Part shown: in pieces, positions 24,386 to 31,758 of the stretch | How the letters are laid out: the number at the start of each line of letters is the position of its first letter | Numbering within the stretch: the stretch's first letter is position 1 | Origin: Parcubacteria group bacterium Greene0714_7 | Lineage (GTDB): Bacteria; Patescibacteria; Paceibacteria; UBA9973; UBA2103 | DNA length: 64,000 bases | Assembly (NCBI GenBank): GCA_007378985.1 | Contig: VMHB01000001.1 | Location: 192,276 to 256,275 of the forward strand | Direction of reading: 5' to 3' | Translations under genes and position numbers: made by a program | The notes under the pieces: generated by a model | What the model saw: the letters and a program-made list of their open reading frames with translations, nothing else | The model's database searches: none | Told to the model about the DNA's origin: nothing

Positions 24386-24697
24386 TTATTTGGCCTTTTT
24401 TAAAAATTTGACGCTCAAAGGTGAAATGTTTGGATAGAGGCGTGCTAATTCTGTCGGGTCAGATTTATACGGTGTGAATGCTTCAATAGTTGCATCTGAT
24501 GCGGTGCCTGGTCCAAGCCATACAGTATCCCCACCTTCATCAGTATGTCTTTCAATGTGAAATACTCGGTAGACAATGCCGGGGAAAAAATGAGGAGCAA
24601 GAGAAATAAAGTCTTGCGCTGAGAGGGCTCGTAGTTTCACCCGATCTCCTTTTTGAAGAAAGAGATGTTCAGGTTTTCGGTGGTCTTTTTCTGACAT
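24386..24697 (-). CDS. Hypothetical protein, 103 aa
   Basis: Soluble, basic-ended protein with FLQKGDRVKLRALSAQDFISL near the start, which resembles the turn of a small beta-barrel (KGDxVxLR), and VYRVFHIERHTDEGGDTVWLG in the middle. No signal peptide or TM segment. I do not recognise the family. It is bracketed by two related palindromes (24300-24341 and 24774-24813). Confidence 0.65.
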   Translation of the reverse strand: MSEKDHRKPEHLFLQKGDRVKLRALSAQDFISLAPHFFPGIVYRVFHIERHTDEGGDTVWLGPGTASDATIEAFTPYKSDPTELARLYPNISPLSVKFLKKAK

Positions 24698-24773
24698 AGA
24701 TGCCGTTTATTATATCATTTTGATTTTTTAACTCTTCAGTAATGTAATTTTTAAGTATTATTAACCAATTGCC

Positions 24774-24813
24774 TGTATAGTATAATTTAACGACCGTTAA
24801 ATTATACTATACA
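24774..24813. repeat. 40-bp palindrome, GTATAGTATAA family copy 2
   Basis: Two perfect 19-bp arms (TGTATAGTATAATTTAACG and complement) around a central AC. It lies between divergent genes (24697 minus, 24853 plus), so it may be an operator or shared control site. Confidence 0.78.
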
Positions 24814-24852
24814 CCTTAATACTACTTAGCTTAGGCGGTATATAATAAAAAA

Positions 24853-25431
24853 ATGAAAGACCGATCGTACAGAAAACCTCTGATGCCTGAAAATGCGAAG
24901 CGTGTTTTTGAAGGTGAGATTTTTGACATGTATCAGTGGGAACAAGAGCTCTACGATGGAACTTCTGCAACTTTTGAAAAAGGTTCTCGTCCCGACACTG
25001 CTATCGTGTTTCCAATTACTGAGACTGGAGAGATTCTTATAATCGAAGATTCACAACCTCATAGAGAAACTGTTTTGACTTCAGTGAGTGGGCGAATAGA
25101 GTCAGGCGAGACTCCCGAAGAAGGAGCGAGACGGGAACTCTTGGAAGAGACAGGCTATGAAGCAAATACATGGGAATCTTTTTACACCAGTACACCAGTA
25201 GAGAAACTCGATTGGGTTAATTATGTTTTTATTGCAAAAGGATGCAAGAAAATAAAAGACGCCAAGCCTGACGCAGGAGAAAAAATAGTTATCCGTTCGG
25301 TCACGTTTGATGAACTTATTTTACTTGCTTCAGAAGGGAAGTTACGAGGAAAGGATTTCAGCATCATGGTGCTTCAGGCGATGCTGAATCCTGAAAAAAT
25401 GAAAGATTTACGAAAGAAGTTTACGCCCTAG
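24853..25431 (+). CDS. Nudix hydrolase
   Basis: 192 aa. The Nudix box is exact: GRIESGETPEEGARRELLEE and then TGY (GX5EX7REUXEEXGU), at about residues 78-100. The layout, with an N-terminal beta region (VFEGEIFDMYQWEQEL) and EIVIIED-like strands, resembles ADP-ribose pyrophosphatase-type Nudix enzymes; the substrate is not certain. TATAAT at 24841-24846 is 6 nt before the ATG, a typical leaderless arrangement here. Confidence 0.92.
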   Translation: MKDRSYRKPLMPENAKRVFEGEIFDMYQWEQELYDGTSATFEKGSRPDTAIVFPITETGEILIIEDSQPHRETVLTSVSGRIESGETPEEGARRELLEETGYEANTWESFYTSTPVEKLDWVNYVFIAKGCKKIKDAKPDAGEKIVIRSVTFDELILLASEGKLRGKDFSIMVLQAMLNPEKMKDLRKKFTP

Positions 25432-25460
25432 TAGAAATTCGCTTTATTTTATAAATATTT

Positions 25461-25964
25461 TCACCACACCCATTTTACTGATACAAAAGCAATTGCGAGA
25501 ACACTAAGAAGTGTGATTCCTTGTAGTGCCATTAATATATATTTATGTGAACGTGCGACATGTGATTTTCTTTTAAGATATGCACGCCAACCTTGATGAA
25601 TTAAAATTATATTCCCAGTTAGTGCAAAAATAAGTATTAATGCAGAGGTGTTGGTGGTGAACGCTAATGCGTCAAACCCGTAGAGAGCTACACTCGCCCC
25701 CACTCCAACAAATAGTATGTCCAGTAGTGCATTTTCTGCATCCTCTACGAGGCCAGCCCCAAACTCAAGAGCTTCGTAGAGTACTGCTCCACCAGTGATT
25801 GCTATAAAAGCGTAGAGAGTGGACACCTCTAGAAACCACGCGAATGCTCCGAATGTTAATCCAGAAAATAGGTGCACGAGCGACCAGAAATCAGCATAGC
25901 GACCATGCGCCCACCCGAAGTTTACGAGTTTTGAAGCTGTGCGTTCAAAGTTTAATTTCAGCAT
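25461..25964 (-). CDS. Hypothetical multi-pass membrane protein
   Basis: About 167 aa starting at MLKLNFERTASK, with TATACT and GGGAG upstream on the minus strand. It has four to five hydrophobic segments (SLVHLFSGLTFGAFAWFLEV, YAFIAITGGAVLYEALEFGAG, ILFVGVGASVALYGF, LILIFALTGNIILIH and GITLLSVLAIAFVSVKW). Charged residues inside and near the segments (H in VHLFSG; E in YEALEFG; D/E in VEDAENALLD) suggest a small enzyme or channel of the membrane. No family is recognised with confidence. Longer in-frame starts (to 26132) overlap the divergent gene's promoter. Confidence 0.7.
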   Translation of the reverse strand: MLKLNFERTASKLVNFGWAHGRYADFWSLVHLFSGLTFGAFAWFLEVSTLYAFIAITGGAVLYEALEFGAGLVEDAENALLDILFVGVGASVALYGFDALAFTTNTSALILIFALTGNIILIHQGWRAYLKRKSHVARSHKYILMALQGITLLSVLAIAFVSVKWVW

Positions 25965-26037
25965 CTTCTCCCTAGTATACCTTTCCATCTTAAAATATCG
26001 TGGTATTCTTTGCGCGTATTCTAAAGAAGAAATACCT

Positions 26038-26556
26038 ATGGACGAAAAACAATTGAACGGGGAGATACGCACTGAAAAGACTCCACGCACGGTGTATTTT
26101 TTTGAGTACCTGACGCGTTGGACGGGTTCCATCCCATCATTGATTGTTCACACAATTCTTTTCGGTGGTGCTTTTGCTCTTGGGTTCTTTCATGTAGCTC
26201 CGTGGGATTCTGTGCTTTTGGTATTGACGACATTAGTTTCTTTAGAAGCAATCTATCTTTCTTTGCTCATACAAATGACTGTCAATAGACACTCAGAAAG
26301 CTTGAAGGAGGTTGGAGAAGACGTTGAGGGGATTCAGGAAGACATTGAAGAAATTACCGAAGACGTTGAGGGAATTCAGGAAGACATTGAAGAAATTACC
26401 GAAGACGTTGAGGGAATTCAGGAGGATGTTGAAGAAATGACCGAAGAAGATGCTGAAGACGCAGAATTAGAAAAGCGTCATCTCGTGAGCCTAGAGCAGT
26501 TAACAAAAGATGTACAACGGGTTTTACAGGACTTGGAGAAATTCAAGAAACAGTGA
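26038..26556 (+). CDS. Two-TM protein (DUF1003-like) with tandem-repeat acidic coiled coil
   Basis: 172 aa. The first part (RWTGSIPSLIVHTILFGGAF, LVLTTLVSLEAIYLSLLIQM, TVNRHSE) matches the short two-helix membrane module known as DUF1003/low-affinity Fe permease-like. From about residue 90 the protein holds three near-identical 14-residue repeats (DVEGIQEDIEEITE), encoded by 42-bp tandem DNA repeats. They continue into an acidic, then mixed coiled coil (LEQLTKDVQRVLQDLEKFKKQ). The repeat number probably varies between strains. Function unknown; likely a membrane-anchored scaffold. Confidence 0.72.
   Translation: MDEKQLNGEIRTEKTPRTVYFFEYLTRWTGSIPSLIVHTILFGGAFALGFFHVAPWDSVLLVLTTLVSLEAIYLSLLIQMTVNRHSESLKEVGEDVEGIQEDIEEITEDVEGIQEDIEEITEDVEGIQEDVEEMTEEDAEDAELEKRHLVSLEQLTKDVQRVLQDLEKFKKQ
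26323..26448 (+). repeat. Three 42-bp tandem repeats in the coiled-coil coding region
   Basis: Units at 26323-26364, 26365-26406 and 26407-26448. The first two are almost identical; the third has diverged. Each encodes 14 residues (VEGIQEDIEEITED), so gain or loss of units keeps the frame. Confidence 0.9.
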
Positions 26557-26572
26557 GCTATAGATTAGTGTA

Positions 26573-26626
26573 TAGCGTTTAGTGGTTAGGGGAATTCAAT
26601 TCAAGAAAACTAAACCCTAAACGCTA
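26573..26626 (+). promoter_or_regulatory. 10-bp-arm hairpin in the leader of the ATP synthase operon
   Basis: TAGCGTTTAG (26573-26582) pairs exactly with CTAAACGCTA (26617-26626), 57 bp before atpB. GTGTATAGCGTTTAG here is the reverse complement of the CTAAACGCTATACAC-type motif found before cysS and ychF. Confidence 0.5.
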
Positions 26627-26683
26627 GACCCTAAACCCTATTTAAGCTAGCCCCGAGAGGTTCGAAGTGTTAAAGTATTTGCG

Positions 26684-27436
26684 ATGGAATCTAAAATTCA
26701 TATCTCGCTGAAAGCGGATTCGTTTGGAACTTTGTGGGGTATGCCCATCACGAGCAGTCTGCTTATGACATGGCTGGCAATGGGAATTCTCTTCCTTTTC
26801 GTGTTTCTGTTTAGGCGCTCCATTGCACTCATACCGGGAAAGCTGCAAGCAATGCTTGAGTGGGCTATTGAAGGCGCCCTGTCGTACATGACCGAGACCC
26901 TTGAGGATGCGAAGCTTGCTCGACGTTTTTTCCCACTCATAGCAACGCTCTTTCTCTTTATTCTGACTATCAACGAACTCGCGTTCTTCCCTGGTGTAGG
27001 AAGCGTAGGGTTCTTTACTGAGCACGGATTCGCGCCACTACTCCGCCCTTCAACTGCCGACCTCAATACAACGCTCGCTCTTACCCTCATCTCAGTTATT
27101 ATTGTTGAAATCACCGGTGTGGTAGCGTTGGGATTTTTCCGTTATACAGGGAAATTCATAAATTTCTCGTCACCACTTAATTTTGTTGTTGGTTTAATTG
27201 AGTTAGTGAGCGAACTGGGACGCTTGGTATCGTTGTCGTTTCGTCTTTTCGGTAACATATTTGCGGGTGAGGTTTTGATCGCGGTGATTGCGCTGTTCGT
27301 GCCGTATATTATGCCTATCCCATTTATGCTCTTCGAAATTTTTGTTGGCTTTGTTCAAGCTGTTATTTTCTCTCTACTGACTTTGTTTTTCATCAAACTT
27401 GCGGTTACGCCTCCTCATGCGAGCGAAGCTCATTAA
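26684..27436 (+). CDS. atpB: ATP synthase F0 subunit a
   Basis: 250 aa, integral membrane protein of the proton channel. Five or more TM segments; the essential arginine lies in LGRLVSLSFRLFGNIFAGEVLI, followed by the conserved final helix (FEIFVGFVQAVIFSLLTLFFIKLAV). It works with the c ring to turn proton (or sodium) flow into rotation. First gene of the order atpB-E-F-H-A-G-(two small ORFs)-D-(small ORF)-C. Confidence 0.95.
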   Translation: MESKIHISLKADSFGTLWGMPITSSLLMTWLAMGILFLFVFLFRRSIALIPGKLQAMLEWAIEGALSYMTETLEDAKLARRFFPLIATLFLFILTINELAFFPGVGSVGFFTEHGFAPLLRPSTADLNTTLALTLISVIIVEITGVVALGFFRYTGKFINFSSPLNFVVGLIELVSELGRLVSLSFRLFGNIFAGEVLIAVIALFVPYIMPIPFMLFEIFVGFVQAVIFSLLTLFFIKLAVTPPHASEAH

Positions 27437-27544
27437 AACTGAGGAAAAACAGCCTCAATTGCTAGCCTAGTGAGGGGAAATTGGTGTATACTAGCGAGGT
27501 AATTATCAAGCCGTAAGGCATTATTTTGTATTAATTAACTATAT

Positions 27545-27750
27545 ATGGACATTGATTCTGCAAAACTGATTGGTATGGCACTCGCCGCAGGTTTGGGTGT
27601 GCTTGGACCTGGTATTGGTATTGGTCTTATTGGAGGACGAGCCCTGATGCATCAGGCAAGATTATTCCAAACATGATCCTTGCTATTGTTTTCACCGAAG
27701 CCTTGGGTATTCTCGCTTTGGTTGTGGCCTTTATCATCAAGTTCGTCTAA
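27545..27750 (+). pseudogene. atpE: ATP synthase F0 subunit c, frameshifted and missing the polar loop
   Basis: From the ATG at 27545, helix 1 reads MDIDSAKLIGMALAAGLG to IGLIGGRAL and then leaves frame, stopping at 27676. In the next frame the protein resumes as DASGKIIPNMILAIVFTEAL to the stop at 27750, with the ion-binding Glu in FTEALG. Family members have about eight residues between (DAIGRNP-like) containing the loop that touches gamma and epsilon. The total of 206 nt is 25 nt short of a 76-aa subunit. The junction GCCCTGATGCATCAGG fits a slip between CCTTGATGC and CCCTGATGC copies. It is a real deletion or an assembly error. Confidence 0.85.
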
Positions 27751-27778
27751 TTGAGTTGATTTAGAAGGAATCTAAAAT

Positions 27779-28225
27779 ATGGGAGAGCTATTTGCTACAT
27801 TCGGTCTTGATGTACGACTGCTTGGTATACAGGCAGTCAACTTTGGGATTACACTCGTTGTACTCTGGTACTTTTTGTATCGACCACTTCTTCGCATAAT
27901 TAGCGAGCGAAAAGAGAAGATTGCGAAAGGTGTCCGTGATGCCGAAGCAGCAGCTCTCGCTGTTACAGAAATTGAAGAAAAGCGCACTTCAATGCTTTCT
28001 GCCACAGAGCGTGAGGCACAAGGCTTGGTTGAGCGTGCAACTCTCGAAGGTAAGGATGAGCGTGCAAAAATCATAAAAACTGCACAAGAAAGAAGCGACG
28101 CAATACTTGCCGATGCTAAAGCGGAGGCTGTGGAAATGCAACGCCGTGCTCTTGCTGAGTCTGAAAAGGAAATGACTCGTTTGGCAGTGCTTGCTGCAGA
28201 AAAAATTCTTCGAAAACAATCATAA
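27779..28225 (+). CDS. atpF: ATP synthase F0 subunit b
   Basis: 148 aa peripheral-stalk subunit. One N-terminal TM helix (residues about 10-35, with FGITLVVLWYFLYRPLL) is followed by a long charged helix (SERKEKIAKGVRDAEAAALA onward) that dimerises and reaches up to delta. Length is normal. Lies between atpE and atpH. Confidence 0.94.
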   Translation: MGELFATFGLDVRLLGIQAVNFGITLVVLWYFLYRPLLRIISERKEKIAKGVRDAEAAALAVTEIEEKRTSMLSATEREAQGLVERATLEGKDERAKIIKTAQERSDAILADAKAEAVEMQRRALAESEKEMTRLAVLAAEKILRKQS

Positions 28226-28231
28226 ACCACC

Positions 28232-28615
28232 ATGTCACTTGCTAATGCCTATGCTTCAGTTATCAATGAAACTCCACAAGAGCTTCAAAATGCTGATTTT
28301 ACTCTGAAGTTGCTTGCGTTTATGCGTGCACGAGGACATATGTCACTTCTTTCTGAGATTGTGCAAATACTGGAAAATAAACCAAAAGAGGCTGACGCAG
28401 TAGTGACTGTCGCTCACGGGGCAGATTTGAAAGAATTTGCATCTGAAATAAAATCCGCTCTCTCTACATTAGGGGCGGATGCAAAAATACACCGCACCAT
28501 CGTTGATGCTCGTGCTGTGGGTGGCTATTCAGTGCGTGCAGGTTCTCAGATAATTGATAACACTTTCAGAACAGCGCTTGTCGACATTTATCAAAAAACG
28601 GTAGGTAGTAGATAA
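28232..28615 (+). CDS. atpH: ATP synthase F1 subunit delta, short form
   Basis: 127 aa, against about 175-180 in most bacteria. A reduced helical N-terminal part (SLANAYASVINETPQELQN) and the C-terminal half with VDARAVGGYSVRAGSQIIDN and TFRTAL, the conserved end of the OSCP/delta family. It links F1 to the b-subunit stalk. Position between atpF and atpA supports the call. Confidence 0.88.
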   Translation: MSLANAYASVINETPQELQNADFTLKLLAFMRARGHMSLLSEIVQILENKPKEADAVVTVAHGADLKEFASEIKSALSTLGADAKIHRTIVDARAVGGYSVRAGSQIIDNTFRTALVDIYQKTVGSR

Positions 28616-28690
28616 TCGGTAGCGCACTTTAAGCTCGTTACTTACCATTTACTACGTACTTTAAACTTGTTACTAACTTACTAATCTCAT

Positions 28691-30250
28691 ATGGACATCA
28701 GCATCATTGAACGCCTCAAGAAAGAAATTGAATCCTTTGCACCAAATGCAAAACCAACTGAAACGGGCATCGTGCGCAAGGTGGGTGATGGCATTGTTGA
28801 GATAGAAGGTTTGGATGAAGTGTCGATGGCCGAGATGGTTCGTTTTGACGAGGGTTCGGTATCTGATGTGAAAGCAACTATTGCACATGAGGATACACTC
28901 TATGGTGTTGTATTGAACTTGGAAGAGAATACCGTAAAGGCAATCATCCTCGGGGATTCGTCACGCATTAAAGAGGGAATGCTTGTGCATCGCACAAAGA
29001 AACTTCTTTCAATTCCTGTAGGAGACGCGGTTATTGGTCGCATTGTTGATGCACTCGGAGTTCCTATAGATGGGAAAGGGCCAATCAAAGCAGATGCCAC
29101 AAGTCCTATTGAGCGCGAAGCGTACGGCGTTATCGATAGAGGCCCAGTAAATGTACCAATGCACACCGGCATTAAAGCAATTGATTCATTAATTCCTATT
29201 GGTCGTGGACAGCGTGAACTCATCATTGGCGACAGAGGCACTGGTAAAACAACAGTTGCTATCGATGCAATTTTGAACCAACTTAATGAACCAAAGGAGA
29301 CACGCCCTATTTGTGTATATGTTGCTATTGGTCAAAAAGAATCAAAGACTGCCCGCATTGCAGCGATGCTTAAAGAGCGCGGTGCGATGGATTACACCAT
29401 TGTGGTATCGGCTCCAGCATCAGCTTCAGCAGCATTCCAATTCTTGGCACCGTACGCTGGCGTAACTTTGGGTGAGTATTTCATGGACAAAGGCAGAGAT
29501 GTTTTGGTTATCTACGATGATCTTTCCAAGCAAGCTGTTGCGTACCGACAACTTTCGCTCCTCCTTCGTCGTCCCCCTGGACGCGAGGCATATCCTGGAG
29601 ACATTTTCTATCTCCACTCAAGACTTTTGGAACGAGCCGCAAAACTTTCTCCTGAAAAAGGAGGAGGCTCTCTTACGGCGCTTCCTATTATTGAAACGCA
29701 AGAAGGCGACATCTCGGCGTACATTCCAACCAATGTTATTTCCATTACTGACGGTCAAATGTTCCTCGAGGCTGATCTCTTCAATAAAGGAACACGCCCT
29801 GCAATCAATGTAGGTATTTCAGTTTCTCGTGTCGGTTCTGCCGCTCAAACAAAAGCTATGAAGAAGGTGTCGGGACGCATCAAGCTCGACCTCGCACAGT
29901 TCCGTGAACTTGAAGCATTCATGCAATTCTCACAAGATCTCGATGCTGAAACGAAGAAGACCATTGATGGAGGTCGTCGTCTTTCGGCAATTCTGAACCA
30001 AAACAAAAACGCCCCAATTCCATTTGAGCGACAGGTTGTTGTTATGTATGCAGTCACTAACGGCTTCTTCGATACATTTGGTGCTGAACAGATGAGTGAA
30101 ATAGAAGCAAAGTTCCTCGCGTATTTGGATAGGGAAGCTAAAGGCGTTCTTGACGCTATTCGTACATCAAAAGAAATAGCTAAAGACACGGAGGAGAAAC
30201 TTAAGACTGCCATTCAGTCGTTTGTTTCAACTGTAGATGTGAAAAGCTAA
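28691..30250 (+). CDS. atpA: ATP synthase F1 subunit alpha
   Basis: 519 aa, regulatory nucleotide-binding subunit of F1. The P-loop is GDRGTGKT; further landmarks are ERGAMDYTIVVSAPASASAA, the PPGREAYPGDIFYLHSRLLERAA stretch (read in parts), and the arginine-finger region VGISVSRVGSAAQTKAMKKV. Length and order are standard. The 75-bp gap after atpH is filled with short imperfect TTACTTACC/GTTACTAAC-type repeats. Confidence 0.98.
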   Translation: MDISIIERLKKEIESFAPNAKPTETGIVRKVGDGIVEIEGLDEVSMAEMVRFDEGSVSDVKATIAHEDTLYGVVLNLEENTVKAIILGDSSRIKEGMLVHRTKKLLSIPVGDAVIGRIVDALGVPIDGKGPIKADATSPIEREAYGVIDRGPVNVPMHTGIKAIDSLIPIGRGQRELIIGDRGTGKTTVAIDAILNQLNEPKETRPICVYVAIGQKESKTARIAAMLKERGAMDYTIVVSAPASASAAFQFLAPYAGVTLGEYFMDKGRDVLVIYDDLSKQAVAYRQLSLLLRRPPGREAYPGDIFYLHSRLLERAAKLSPEKGGGSLTALPIIETQEGDISAYIPTNVISITDGQMFLEADLFNKGTRPAINVGISVSRVGSAAQTKAMKKVSGRIKLDLAQFRELEAFMQFSQDLDAETKKTIDGGRRLSAILNQNKNAPIPFERQVVVMYAVTNGFFDTFGAEQMSEIEAKFLAYLDREAKGVLDAIRTSKEIAKDTEEKLKTAIQSFVSTVDVKS

Positions 30251-30284
30251 AACCTGATACCTGAAAGTTGACACCTAAAACCCC

Positions 30285-30389
30285 ATGTCTCTCAAAGATA
30301 TCAAACTCAAAATAAAATCTGTTGACCCCAGTCGTAGAGCTGGAACAGCTCACAACGGGGCAGGCCGTACTCACATACTATGTCGTTAA
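30285..30389 (+). CDS. Upstream mini-ORF repeating the AtpG N-terminus
   Basis: 34 codons. MSLKDIKLKIKSVD is identical in protein to the first 14 residues of the real AtpG (MSLKDIKLKIKSVD-RTRK), yet about a third of the bases differ, mostly at third codon positions. After the Asp it enters the GACC repeat (PSRRAGTAHNGAGR) and ends THILCR. It overlaps the real atpG start by 10 nt in another frame. It could be a remnant 5' end of atpG or a leader that tunes gamma-subunit synthesis. It is as long as the mini-ORF before uvrB. Confidence 0.72.
   Translation: MSLKDIKLKIKSVDPSRRAGTAHNGAGRTHILCR
30324..30366. repeat. GACC palindromic repeat, copy 2 (before atpG)
   Basis: 43 bp: GACCCCAGTCGTA, inner stem GAGCT-GGAAC-AGCTC, then ACAACGGGGCAGGCC. 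The outer CCCCAGT/ACGGGGCAGG ends match the copies before uvrB and leuS while the inner stem differs. Confidence 0.8.
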
Positions 30390-31297
30390 AGGATATTAAA
30401 TTGAAAATAAAGTCCGTGGACAGAACACGGAAAGTTACGAAGGCAATGGAATCTGTTTCTGCGGTGAAGATGCGCAAAAGTCAGATACGCGCAATTACCT
30501 CGAGGCCCTACGCTTCTTCCGCGCTCTCCATTCTGGAGCGCATGAGTGTTTCTCTCGCGTCTCTTAAACATCCGTTAACTGTTGTGCGACCTGTCAAAAA
30601 AGCAGCAATAGTTGTGGTTACCAGCGACAAGGGACTCTGCGGCATATTAAATGCAGCTGTTGTGAAATCTGCCTACACTCTTGCAGAATCATTGGAACTC
30701 CCTCGTGAAGCAATTTCTATCTACGCTTTTGGACGCAAAGGGGCTGAGTTTTTTGATCGCCGTGGATATCAAATTTTAGGAAAGTTTGAAAACGTTTCTG
30801 ACGATGTTTCTGTTGCTGACCTAGCTCTTGTCTCAAATGATATCGCCCGTGCATTTCTAAATAAAGAATTTGACCGTGTTGATGTTGTATATACCAACTT
30901 TAAATCTACGTTTGAGCAAAGTGCTATTGCCCATAAAGTACTTCCACTCTCCATTGAAACAGTATCTGAAATAGTGAGCGGTATTGTGCCAGTAAAAGGA
31001 AAGTTTGCTGTGGTAGAGCGAGTGAAAGGTCCTGCATCATACACGGCAGAGCCATCTACTGAAGTTGTCGTAGACGCCCTCATTCCACGCCTTGTCAGTG
31101 TACTTTTCTTCCACGCACTTTTGGAGTCAAAAGCGTCAGAGCATTCAGCTCGTATGGTTGCCATGAAGAATGCGTCAGATAAATCTCGAGATCTTTCTAA
31201 GCTACTGACAAGAAAATACAACAAAGCTCGTCAGGCGCTTATTACCAGAGAAGTTTCCGAGATTGTTGGAGGTATCGAGGCCATGGCAACGAGTTAG
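30380..31297 (+). CDS. atpG: ATP synthase F1 subunit gamma
   Basis: 305 aa central shaft subunit. N-terminal helix MSLKDIKLKIKSVDRTRKVT with KAMESVSAVKMRKSQ, then VVTSDKGLCGILNAAV, and C-terminal helix HSARMVAMKNASDKSRDL with LTRKYNKARQALITREVSEI. These are the coiled-coil helices that turn inside the alpha/beta ring. The start at 30380 is supported by the family N-terminus and lies inside the 3' end of the mini-ORF. Confidence 0.95.
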   Translation: MSLKDIKLKIKSVDRTRKVTKAMESVSAVKMRKSQIRAITSRPYASSALSILERMSVSLASLKHPLTVVRPVKKAAIVVVTSDKGLCGILNAAVVKSAYTLAESLELPREAISIYAFGRKGAEFFDRRGYQILGKFENVSDDVSVADLALVSNDIARAFLNKEFDRVDVVYTNFKSTFEQSAIAHKVLPLSIETVSEIVSGIVPVKGKFAVVERVKGPASYTAEPSTEVVVDALIPRLVSVLFFHALLESKASEHSARMVAMKNASDKSRDLSKLLTRKYNKARQALITREVSEIVGGIEAMATS

Positions 31298-31330
31298 AAA
31301 GAATAGAAGAATTAAGGTAAAATCAAAAAC

Positions 31331-31504
31331 ATGACACTTCTAGCTGAAAGAGTACATAGAAAAAATTCTGACAAAGGATTGAAAACAGTGGTGGAAACTG
31401 ACGGAGTTCGAAAAAGTTCGTGGCGTCTTACTGAGGCTGAGCAGGCTATCTTAAGGGTATTAAATGGCGAGGCAACTGTAGGGCCTGTTTGGGATATAAA
31501 ATAA
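31331..31504 (+). CDS. Small hypothetical protein within the atp operon (57 aa)
   Basis: Lies between atpG and atpD, where bacteria normally have no gene. Basic N-terminal half (ERVHRKNSDKGLKTVVETDG) and an amphipathic C-terminal half (WRLTEAEQAILRVLNGEA). No TM segment. No family recognised. Its position suggests co-expression with the ATPase, but it may be an inserted orphan gene. Confidence 0.6.
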   Translation: MTLLAERVHRKNSDKGLKTVVETDGVRKSSWRLTEAEQAILRVLNGEATVGPVWDIK

Positions 31505-31508
31505 AAAT

Positions 31509-31700
31509 ATGGCATCACCAGAAAGAAAGGGAAGATTAGACATTAGTGAGGTTCCATTTCGTGGGCGCCTTGCTTCCGCTGGTGGTTTTGATGGGAGAGG
31601 TCGAGGTGGCGGAGGTAGACTTGAGGATGAGAAATTTAGACCTCGCCTCCTTCAAGGAGGATTAAGTTCATCTTCAGATCCGGAAAATCAAAAAGAATAA
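31509..31700 (+). CDS. Small Gly/Arg-rich hypothetical protein within the atp operon (63 aa)
   Basis: MASPERKGRLDISEVPFRGR followed by a glycine/arginine stretch (GGFDGRGRGGGGRLEDEK). Low-complexity and probably disordered; RGG-like segments elsewhere bind RNA. It starts 5 bp after the preceding small ORF. No family recognised. Confidence 0.55.
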   Translation: MASPERKGRLDISEVPFRGRLASAGGFDGRGRGGGGRLEDEKFRPRLLQGGLSSSSDPENQKE

Positions 31701-31758
31701 AAGAAATTAATATATTAAAAGTTGCAACCTATAACCTGACACCTAAAATCTAATCTTT

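Noticed and set aside
25461..26132. Minus-strand ORF start extended to 26132
   Set aside because: The extension overlaps the divergent gene start and promoter and codes for no recognisable sequence; the start at 25964 has a -10 box and a GGGAG just upstream.
26323..26448. CRISPR-like array
   Set aside because: The repeats are 42-bp head-to-tail units in frame without spacers, encoding a coiled coil.
27545..27676. Programmed frameshift in atpE
   Set aside because: A frameshift alone would still lack the polar loop; the 25-nt shortfall points to deletion or assembly error, and no slippery heptamer is evident.
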